Source: Ophiocordyceps camponoti-saundersi (nom. inval.) (taxonomy: Eukaryota > Ascomycota > Sordariomycetes > Hypocreales > Ophiocordycipitaceae). Taken from it: a stretch of DNA of 16,737 bases. The translations under genes and the position numbers were made by a program. Below, piece after piece: positions 10,327-16,737 of the stretch (within the stretch, counting starts at the first letter, position 1; each line of letters begins with the position of its first letter). The stretch is from contig PDHQ01000542.1 of NCBI GenBank assembly GCA_003339415.1, positions 1-16,737 on the forward strand. Direction: 5' to 3'. Under the pieces are notes generated by a model. That model did not search any database and had not been told where the DNA came from. It saw only the letters and a program-made list of their open reading frames with translations.

Positions 10327-11660
10327 ATGTAAAAATTAGAGAAGAAATCTTAATCCCTTATAATATATATATAAGCTATATTATATAGAAGCGCTTATAT
10401 TAATGATATTCTAGCTATTAAGTATAATAAAGTAAATATACTTTTTATTTAAAACTTAGCTAAAATATTAAAGCTAATTATATAATAAATTTTATAGCTT
10501 AAGTATATATTATATATATTAAATTAAATATAAAATATATAGCGGTAAGTGTTTTTTTAATTATAATTAATTATAAAAAGCTAATAAGCTAAAAATATAT
10601 AAATTATTTTTTTAATAATAAATATTACTAAATTTTATTATATATAGCGTAAGAAATATAAAGTATAAGAGAATTAAAGCGGTATTAAAGCGCTTTTAGT
10701 AAAAATTAAGCGCGCTATATAGGAAAAGAACTAATTTTTAGCTTATAAGAATATATATAATATTAAGCGGGCCCTAACTAAGGCCGCCTCTATCCTTACT
10801 AATCTAAATAAAGTAATAGGAATATTTAAGTTAATATATTATACTTTTAAGTATATTAAAATAACTCTTAGTAATATTTTAGCTAATATTATTAATATAA
10901 GTAAGAAGCTAAGTATTATAATAGCAGGTAGAATTAAAGCTATTAATAAGTTAAAGTACTTAATAGTTAAGTTAAATATTTATATTAGAAAAAAAATAAC
11001 TTTAGCTATTAAAGCTATTAAAAAGGTAATAGCGCTAGCGCTTTATATTATTATTACTTTAAGCTATATCGCTTAGCTTAAAGCTAGGTAAAAGATAAGA
11101 TAAGTATATAAGGTATTAAGAGCCGTAAAAGCTTCCTCTAATAAAATTAAGCTAGGTTTTACTAATAGCGTTATTATTAATAAAAGCGATAATAAAATTA
11201 TTATAATAAAAAACTTAGCGTTAGCTAGAAGTAGGGAGACTAAGTTAGCTAGTAAAGCTAAGGGTAAGATGAAAAATAAAAGGCTAGATAAGGCTAAGGC
11301 TAAGGCTAAGCGCGGCTATATATTAATTAAGTTCTAAGCGAAGCTAGCTAAAAAGGCGCGTTTAGCTATAAATATCTTAAACTTTAATAATAATAATAAT
11401 AATAATAATATTAATATAAGTATTTCCGGGATTATTAATATTATAGCGCTATATATAAAGTAAATATATTTAAGTAAGAGCGTAGCTAAGCTAGCTAGTT
11501 ACGATAATATAATAAAGCTTATAGCTTATAAGCTATTAGTTAAGCGAGAGATTAGGCTAAGCTTAAGCTATAATTATTTTTATAAGCTTAGTAAATAAAG
11601 AGTGCTATTAAATATAGTAATTAAATTACTATTTATTAATAAGCTTAGGGATTATTAGCT
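10327..11660 (+). pseudogene. Degenerate long ORF of unknown family, Lys/Ala-rich
   Basis: From the ATG at 10327 one plus-strand frame runs for about 445 codons, interrupted only by TAA and TAG, as expected of RIP at Gln and Trp codons. Codon use is coding-like: GCT, AAG, CTA and AGC recur in phase, with G concentrated at first positions. The predicted protein begins MQKLEKKSQSL after reading stops as Gln. It has a hydrophobic/Leu-Ile middle and a very basic Lys/Ala stretch (about 11260-11310, repeated GCT AAG), followed by an Asn run from an AAT repeat at about 11384-11410. A retroelement gag-like or DNA-binding protein would fit the composition, but I do not recognise a domain. The minus frames are also partly open, so strand is inferred. 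Confidence 0.5.
11384..11410. repeat. (AAT)n microsatellite
   Basis: About nine consecutive AAT units are in phase with the surrounding plus-strand frame, where they encode a short Asn run. It probably arose by slippage, perhaps helped by RIP turning GAT or CAT codons into similar triplets. Confidence 0.8.
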
Positions 11661-11671
11661 AGCTATATTAA

Positions 11672-12565
11672 AGTAATAGAAAAAGAGTTTAATAAGCTTA
11701 TATTTATAATTATAAATACTTTTACTTAATTAAGTTTACTAGCGGTTTAAGCTAAAACTATAAAGGTATAGATATTAGCTATAAGGTTATTATTAAATTT
11801 ATTAAAGTCTTTTAAGGCTATAAGCTTAAAGATACCTAGTATACTAAAAGAGAATATAAAAGCGAAAGCTAATATAATAGCAGGTTTACTTATTATATTA
11901 AGAGTATTTATAAGGTTTAAGCTATTATTTACTTAAAGTCTATTAATAACCTAAAGCTAATCTTTTACCTAAACTATATTAAGGGAGTAAGTATTATAAG
12001 TAAGAGATTCTAATAATATATATAGTAAAATCTAAGCTATTAAGGTAAAAAGCTTAGGTAAGGATAAAATAAAAGATAATAATAATTAGATAAGGTAAAA
12101 AGGGTAAGATATTTATAAATTAGAAAATAATAAAAAAGTTTAGTAAGTAAAGGTATAATAAGTTTAAGCTTATAATAAGTTTAATAGGGATATATATAAG
12201 GTTTTAGTAAAATTAAACTAATAAAAGTTAGTATAATATAATATTTACTTAGTAATAATAAAGGTAAAAATATAATTATTAAGCTTAAAATATAAGGAGA
12301 ATTTAAAATAAAAGTGCTATAATAGTTTATCCTTTTAAATAGCGAGATTAAAGTATAATAAGAAAAGGTAATATACGTTTTATAGCTTAGTATTATATTA
12401 ATAGTTTAATATAATTATATCTAAAACTTAGCGTAAAAAGAAGAATTCTTATAGCTTAATCTTACCTATATATAGCTAGGTAATTATAATATTAATATAT
12501 TTTAAGAGATTATAATATATTATAATAATTATAAGCTAGTTTAAGCGTGGGGGGAAATTAACTAA
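11672..12565 (+). pseudogene. Second degenerate ORF of unknown family, one frame over
   Basis: Reading continues on the plus strand but one base out of phase with the preceding frame. It runs about 300 codons with only TAA/TAG breaks and ends at TAA 12563-12565, which may itself be a former Gln. Visible segments include KGIDISYKVIIKFIKVF (about 11765), a Lys/Arg/Gln-rich stretch (about 12055-12160) and a conserved-looking tail ending KLVQAWGEIN (about 12533-12562). The Trp codon at 12548 is one of few TGG codons left. The pair could be gag and pol-like genes with a frameshift, two exons, or one gene broken by an indel. I do not recognise the family. Confidence 0.5.
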
Positions 12566-13364
12566 AAAAAGGTAAACTTAAGGCGGGCTTATCTAAAGCG
12601 GTTCTCCCGTTATTCTTAATAGTAAGTTTAGTCCCTATATAAAAGGTGCTAGGTAGTTTTTTTATTAAAGGTTTTATATAAAATATAAGCTTATATTATT
12701 ATTTACCTTAGTTTTTCCTAAAATAAAAACCTAATTTTATTATATTAAGTTAAGTAATACGCGGGAAATCTTATAAGAAACCTTAAAATAAACTTAAACG
12801 CGTATTAAATTATATTTAATATACTTACTTTTTTAAGCTAGTAAAAGGTATCGGCCTTTCTTTTATTTATATAAAAGTTAATTAAAAGGGTTTAAAACTT
12901 AGCTTTTAAGTAATAAACTAAGGTTACTTTAAAAGTGCTAAGGATAATATATAAGTATTATAACTAAGTAAGGCTTATAATCTTAGTAAAGCTTAAAAGG
13001 TTCCTAGCTTTTAAGGTAATTATATAAAAAGTAATAAAAGCGTAAAATATTAAAAATTATATAACTTTTATATATAGCTTTTTAGCTTAAGGGAGGGTAT
13101 AACTTTAGGTAAATATAGTTAAGGCGGTAAGGGTAAGATTTTATTTAAAAAGTTTATTATATATAGTCTAAATATATATTTTCTAATATAATTATCTATA
13201 AACTTAAATATTAAATAAGCGCGCTTTAGAAATAAGGGAGATTTTATATATATTTAGCTTAATTATATATTACTCTAAGTATTATTTTTTAGAGAAGTAT
13301 ATTAGTTTACTTTTATTTAGCTTAAAAGCTATATTATAATCCTAAGCTTACTCTTTATAAATAC
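12566..13364. other. AT-rich spacer, no recognisable gene
   Basis: This lies between the end of the unidentified coding remnant and the LTR at 13365. The first 60 bases are less AT-rich (GGCGGGCTT, GTTCTCCCGTTATTC). I see no terminal inverted or direct repeat that pairs with sequence near 9890-10320, so the limits of the unidentified element stay open. Confidence 0.5.
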
Positions 13365-13665
13365 TATTAGATATTGTCTCTCTATACCCCTTTATATCTA
13401 ATATACGATATATATATAGAGGATAGCACGGATATAGGGAAGCCTCTAACGAAATATATATTACTACCTAAGTCGTGCCTCGTACGACTTAGGAGGTAGG
13501 AGGTAGCTTAGATAAGAAGAAAGAGGGTATAAAAGTAGAGTATTATCTAGCTATATAGCCGCTCTTCCTCGTACGATAAAGGAAAGGTATCTATCTCTAA
13601 TTATACTTAATATAAGTTACCTTTACTTTCTTTTACTTATATATATATATAAAGATTACTTAATA
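13365..13665 (+). repeat. 5' LTR of the truncated copia copy
   Basis: Exactly 301 bp, from TATTAGATATTGTC to CTTAATA, the same length and ends as the other two LTRs. The preserved TTGTC near its start supports an original TGTTAGATATTG beginning. The core contains a clear inverted repeat at 13467-13493. Confidence 0.92.
13467..13493. repeat. LTR hairpin CCTAAGTCGT...ACGACTTAGG
   Basis: Two perfect 10-base arms surround a 7-base loop (GCCTCGT). Both other LTRs keep the structure at the same place, with one arm weakened by C-to-T and G-to-A changes (AGTTATACGAGGCACGACTTAGG). In an LTR such a stem could serve transcription termination or RNA packaging; that is conjecture. Confidence 0.75.
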
Positions 13666-13726
13666 CTAATTAGTAGTTATATTAGTTATTATTAGTTAAT
13701 TATAGATTAGCTAGAGTAATAAGATA

Positions 13727-13742
13727 GGTATCGTACGATACC
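13727..13742. repeat. 16-bp perfect palindrome in the copia leader
   Basis: GGTATCGTACGATACC is fully self-complementary and sits about 60 bases downstream of the LTR. In the complete element the corresponding site (about 8590-8605) has become AATATTATATAATACT, where CG pairs changed to TA. Confidence 0.75.
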
Positions 13743-13776
13743 GAAAAGCCCGTATGCCCGCTATTAACCGATACTT

Positions 13777-14466
13777 ATGCTTTTACCTTACTTCTTAATA
13801 CTAGTTTTTACTAAAAAGCTATTTTTTACCTAATACTACTATTAAGATTAAAAGATTAAGGTAATATACGATACTTACTAATAATAAAATCCTTACCGAA
13901 GAGCTATACTTAGCCCGGTACTTTTTACTAGTTATATAATATTACTTTTAATAGCGTTCCGGAAATATAATAACGATAATATAGCTTCTATAACCTTAGA
14001 AATTAAATAGGAAATAGTAAATACGTTAACTATAATAACGGTAATAAACGAGACTTTAGCTTTATATAATAAAATAATAGAAGGAAGTAAAATTAACTCT
14101 TATATCTAAACTTAAAGTACGAACCCGCTTTATTAAGATATATAACCTAACCTTATATAACCTCCTAATAAGATCGAATTAATAACGTTTATTACTTAGT
14201 AGATATACGATATTATATACTTTAACCTCTATAAAGAAAACTTTCTTTATATAATCTAATCGGAACTTTAGAGATAGACCTATTACTAGCTAAAATATAT
14301 TTACCGTATATTCTTAAAAGAACTAATTTAAATTATAATCGTATAATATATCCTACTTATTAGAAACGGTATATTAATTAAACGCTTTATATAACTCCTT
14401 AAAACTAAACCGGAAGACGTTTTACGCCCTAACCCGTAAGGAGCCTCTTTTATACGGTTAGACTAC
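13777..14466 (+). pseudogene. Copia gag fragment
   Basis: An ATG at 13777 opens one plus-strand frame of about 230 codons with breaks only at TAA/TAG. It is Gln/Leu/Lys-rich after restoring Gln at the stops. Recognisable short segments are NPYRRAILSP near 13888 and KTKPEDVLRPNP near 14406-14441. The frame runs into the truncation. Gag would build the particle shell. The same frame exists in the complete element on the minus strand, which supports the coding strand. Upstream codons in phase are also open, so the true start could lie earlier. Confidence 0.65.
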
Positions 14467-14861
14467 CCCCCCTCTTCCTGTTACGGACCGTACCTCTTTC
14501 TATCTCTTATCTTCTTATCTAAAATAAAATAAGTAAATAAGTAATAAAAAGATAAAAAGTCTAATTTCCTTCCTCCTAACCTTATTACTAAATAGAGCCC
14601 TTAATTCTAGCTAAGCCTTACTATACGAGGTTAGTACTAAGGTTAGTAAGAAGGGGGGTTTTTACTTTAGACTTTTTTAAGGCGATAGGAAGCTTTTTCT
14701 ATTAATAAGAATAATAAGTATTAAGTATTACTTCTTACGCTTATTAATAAAGGAAGGGATAATTAATAATTAATAAAAGAAAAGATAATTAGTAAGCTAA
14801 AAGAATATTTATTATTAATTACTAATTCTAAGGTAAGGGAGACTTAGAATTAAAAGCTTAA

Positions 14862-14945
14862 GGAAGGAAGAAGAAAAAGGAAAGGAAAGAGAGGAAGGGA
14901 AAGCCTCCTTATATAGTCCTTTTCCTTCCTTTACTTATTAATTCT
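14862..14945. repeat. Purine-rich tract, inverted relative of 120-203
   Basis: The reverse complement shares the order AGGAAAA, ACTATA, AAGGAGGCTT, TTTCCTTTCCTT, CTTCTTC and AAGCTTTTAAT with 131-203, with small gaps. The non-repetitive flank words (ACTATA, AAGCTTTTAAT) make chance less likely than simple purine-run similarity alone. Confidence 0.5.
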
Positions 14946-14982
14946 ATAAAAGCTACTAGAAGCTTCTAGAAACTAAGACCTA

Positions 14983-15065
14983 CTTTTACCCCGCTTCTTA
15001 TAGCGAGTAAAATTCCGTTTTCTTATCTGCCCCGCTTTTACCCCGCTTTTCCATAGCGAATAAAA
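14983..15065. repeat. Imperfect direct repeat of ~30 bp
   Basis: CTTTTACCCCGCTTCTTATAGCGAGTAAAA (14983-15012, written here as two parts CTTTTACCCCGCTTC and TTATAGCGAGTAAAA) recurs at 15035-15065 with TTTCCATAGCGAATAAAA as its second half. Each unit is a weak hairpin (TTTTA...TAAAA; GC...GC). Its origin is unknown. Confidence 0.7.
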
Positions 15066-15252
15066 GCGTAGAAACTTATCTCTCTTTCGATTAAAAGAAA
15101 ATTACTTTTAAAGCTATAAGAAGTAATTAACTATATAAGTACTTATACCCTATATTATTCTTAGTTTTTACTTTAAGTTTTAAAGGTTTAAAATTATAGA
15201 AAGGGGAACGTGTAATAAATCGGCTATAAGTACTTATATACTTTTCCGATTA

Positions 15253-15269
15253 CTAAGCAAACTGCTTAG
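15253..15269. repeat. Palindrome at the left edge of the TIR element
   Basis: CTAAGCA-AAC-TGCTTAG has two perfect 7-base arms around 3 bases. The right arm is the tip of the long terminal inverted repeat. The left arm looks like the tip of an opposite-facing end, with CCGATTACTAAGCA resembling the RC of the TIR tip. Confidence 0.7.
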
Positions 15270-15411
15270 TAAAATCCGCGGTAAATTCTTATATAAGTAG
15301 AAAATATTACTTATATTAGTAAGCTACCTAAATAAGGTATAAAATACTAATATTTAAATATTTAAATATTTTATATATATACTTAATAAAGGTATTTCGA
15401 TTACCTAAGCG

Positions 15412-15431
15412 GATTTCCTATTTAGGAAATC
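15412..15431. repeat. 20-bp palindrome in the left TIR
   Basis: GATTTCCTATTTAGGAAATC is a near-perfect palindrome, matched by GATTTCCTAAATAGGAAATC at 16571-16590 in the right arm. Its half-site is the word repeated throughout the element's core, so it may be a protein binding site. Confidence 0.75.
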
Positions 15432-15578
15432 TTATACGATATATATTTAATAATACCTTAGTATCTTATAAGTACTAGGTACTTATATTTATTAAGCTTT
15501 AAAACGTATAAAGAAATATTAAGACTTTAAAGTAACTTTTCTTAATACTTAAGAAAAGTATATAGCTTTAATAAGCGT

Positions 15579-15606
15579 AGCCGAGCCTAGCCGATCCTAG
15601 CCGGAC
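15579..15606 (+). repeat. 10-bp tandem repeat, left arm (about 3 units)
   Basis: AGCCGAGCCT, AGCCGATCCT, AGCCGGAC. The corresponding right-arm array has one more unit and perfect copies, so copy number changed after the arms duplicated. Confidence 0.85.
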
Positions 15607-15719
15607 TACCCTATACTTAAAGTAAAATAGGGAGTTAATAAAGCTATTAGAATTCTTTTCCGGCCCGGGGAGTTAATACGGGATATATAATAATACCTTT
15701 ATAAATCGCCTAACCTCTT

Positions 15720-16045
15720 ATAATATTTCCCTAAGATTTCCTAAGATTTCCCGCCTTAAGATTTTACTTAGATTTCCTCTAAAAATTTTATTATTTTTAC
15801 GCTTAGGAAATTACTAAGATTTCCTCTTAGGATTTCTCTATAATAACTTTTAGGATTTTACTAAAATTTCTAATAAGATTTAGTATTAAAATATACTTTT
15901 AGAAATCTCCAGATTTTACTAGGAAATCCCCGTATATTAGGAAATTACCGCGTACTAGGAAATCTCTATTTTACTAATATACTCGGAAATCACCGTAAAA
16001 TCCCCTTAAGTAAATACTTTTAAGATTATACTAGGAAATCTTCCT
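15720..16045. repeat. Core motif cluster GATTTCC / GGAAATC
   Basis: About a dozen copies of AAGATTTCC or its reverse complement GGAAATCTT, some decayed to GATTTTA or GAAATCTC, lie in both orientations within about 320 bp. Often CTA or CTTA precedes them (CTAAGATTTCCT). Spacing is irregular, about 10-40 bases. The density is far above that elsewhere in the window. It may be a transposase or host-factor binding array, or the product of nested hairpin duplications. Confidence 0.75.
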
Positions 16046-16329
16046 TAAGCTCTTAGCTATATAATTAGCCTAGTATTCTTTTAGGTAGTAATCTAGATTC
16101 TTTATAGTTACTATTTTAATTCTTAAAAAACTTTTACTTATACTTATACCTTTTATAATAGCTATTCTATAATCTTACGATCGGTAGCTAGCCCGTCTCC
16201 TTTTCCTATATACTATATCTAGTAGCTAGCCTAGTATATATAACTACTAGTAGATTATATATATAAGCGTATATTATTCGATCGCTATATAACTTCCCGA
16301 TTATTACGCTTATCGTTAAGTCCGCTTAT

Positions 16330-16374
16330 CTCCGGTATCTCCGGTAACTCCGGTATCTCCGGTAACTCCGGTTA
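16330..16374 (+). repeat. 9-bp tandem repeat, five units with 18-bp alternation
   Basis: CTCCGGTAT, CTCCGGTAA, CTCCGGTAT, CTCCGGTAA, CTCCGGTTA. The alternating last base makes an 18-bp higher-order unit. It abuts the inner end of the right TIR and has no counterpart beside the left TIR. Confidence 0.9.
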
Positions 16375-16737
16375 GGTATAGGGTAGTTCGGCTAGGCTCG
16401 GCTAGGCTCGGCTAGGCTCGGCTACGCTTATTAAAGCTATATACTTTTCTTAAGTATTAAGAAAAGTTACTTTAAAGTCTTAATACTTTTTTATACGCTT
16501 TAAAGCTTAATAAATATAAGTACCTAGTACTTATAAGATACTAAGGTATTATTAAATATATATTATATAAGATTTCCTAAATAGGAAATCCGCTTAGGTA
16601 ATTAAAATACCTTTATTAAGTATATATACGAAATACTTAAATATTTAAATATTAGTATTTTATACCTTATTTAGGTAGCTTACTAATATAAGTAATATTT
16701 TCTGCTTATATAAGAATTTATCGCGGATTTTACTAAG
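16372..16737 (-). repeat. Right terminal inverted repeat (cut by window end)
   Basis: Reverse complement of 15265-15620 with about 15 substitutions and one additional 10-bp unit. The window stops at ...GGATTTTACTAAG, a base or two short of the TGCTTAG-equivalent tip. Confidence 0.9.
16389..16424 (+). repeat. 10-bp tandem repeat, right arm (about 3.6 units)
   Basis: CGGCTAGGCT is repeated three times perfectly and then CGGCTA. It is the reverse-complement counterpart of the array at 15579-15606, with one more unit. Confidence 0.9.

Larger units (their letters stand above)
13365..14478 (+). mobile_element. Truncated second copy of the copia family (5' LTR, leader, gag)
   Basis: From the LTR through the leader into gag, this is the reverse complement of 8964 down to about 7860 of the complete element, collinear throughout. 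Similarity stops abruptly around 14465-14478, shortly after a C-run and CCTCTTCC. No second LTR of this copy occurs in the rest of the window. It therefore lost its 3' part by deletion or interruption. It keeps more CA/TG and CG sites than the complete copy, so it is the better template for recognising the family. Confidence 0.88.
14479..15252. other. Spacer with short repeats, no gene
   Basis: No credible coding. The stretch holds an inverted repeat TAATTCTAAG...CTTAGAATTA (about 14821-14852) and a purine-rich tract with a pyrimidine partner (14862-14945). It also has a 14-bp palindrome CTAGAAGCTTCTAG (14956-14969), and a pair of direct repeats at 14983 and 15035. It is mildly richer in CG and CA/TG than the elements (CCTGTTACGG, CTGCCCC, TTCCATAGCG). 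Confidence 0.55.
15265..15620 (+). repeat. Left terminal inverted repeat
   Basis: Pairs with 16372-16737. Landmarks in order are CTTAGTAAAATCCGCG, an ATTTAAATATTTAAATA run, a 20-bp palindrome at 15412-15431, AAGTACTAGGTACTTATA, CTTTTCTTAATACTTAAGAAAAG, and three 10-bp AGCCGAGCCT units. It ends near CCCTATACTTAA. Confidence 0.9.
15265..16737. mobile_element. Long-TIR DNA element (right tip outside the window)
   Basis: The sequence from CTTAGTAAAATCCGCG at 15265 is repeated in reverse complement up to the last base of the window. The arms are about 356 bp and at least 366 bp long, roughly 96% identical by eye and differing mostly by transitions. The roughly 750 bp between the arms carries no open transposase-like frame, so the unit looks non-autonomous. 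The arms are unusually long compared with typical fungal Tc1/mariner-type elements, and they end inside in tandem repeats. The superfamily is not established: I see no transposase, and the target duplication cannot be read because the right tip is missing. Confidence 0.85.

Noticed and set aside
11384..11410. Asn run as a functional low-complexity domain
   Set aside because: It is a simple (AAT)n repeat in a dead, mutated frame.
9886..13364. Treating the unidentified element as a LINE or pogo-type transposon
   Set aside because: I looked for an RT loop, a DDE motif, TIRs and a poly(A) end and could not support any of them.
16330..16424. Tandem units as a CRISPR array
   Set aside because: Units are 9-10 bp without spacers, inside a transposon arm.
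1..16737. Mitochondrial genome, suggested by size and AT richness
   Set aside because: No rRNA, tRNA or respiratory gene is visible. A nuclear-type copia element fills nearly half the window, and the CA/TG depletion points to RIP.
15265..16737. Assigning the long-TIR unit to Tc1/mariner or MULE
   Set aside because: No transposase, and the target duplication is not readable because the right tip lies outside the window.

Overview
The window looks like an AT-rich, gene-free block of a filamentous ascomycete genome (inferred). Both strands are almost empty of the dinucleotides CA and TG, while TA is everywhere and CG is retained. That is the expected footprint of repeat-induced point mutation (RIP, CpA to TpA). 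As a result TGA stops are nearly absent, and TAA and TAG interrupt every old reading frame at former Gln and Trp codons. I see no intact gene, tRNA, rRNA or CRISPR array. What can be recognised is layered, dead transposable elements.

Layout: 1-1669 is degenerate sequence with short inverted repeats. 1675-8964 is a complete but dead Ty1/copia LTR retrotransposon on the minus strand. It has 301-bp LTRs (1675-1975 and 8664-8964) and a perfect 5-bp target duplication AAAAT. Its minus-strand pol remnant shows reverse transcriptase and RNase H motifs of the fungal copia type, with the two catalytic Asp codons of the RT turned into Asn. 9120-9885 is a more diverged copia RT/RNase H fragment on the plus strand. 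9886-13364 holds an unrecognised element: two long plus-strand degenerate reading frames (10327-11660 and 11672-12565), led by a short CA/TG-containing stretch near 9918-10012. 13365-14478 is a third copy of the same copia family on the plus strand: 5' LTR, leader and gag, cut off at its 3' side. 14479-15252 is spacer with short repeats. 15253-16737 is most of a DNA element with long terminal inverted repeats (about 356 and at least 366 bp). Its subterminal repeats are a 10-bp and a 9-bp tandem array, and its core is packed with GATTTCC/GGAAATC motifs. Its right end runs out of the window.

The genes do not work together as a pathway. The window is a record of repeated insertion followed by silencing mutation. 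The two points with real novelty potential are the unrecognised 10.3-12.6 kb element and the long-TIR element at the right edge with its motif-dense core.
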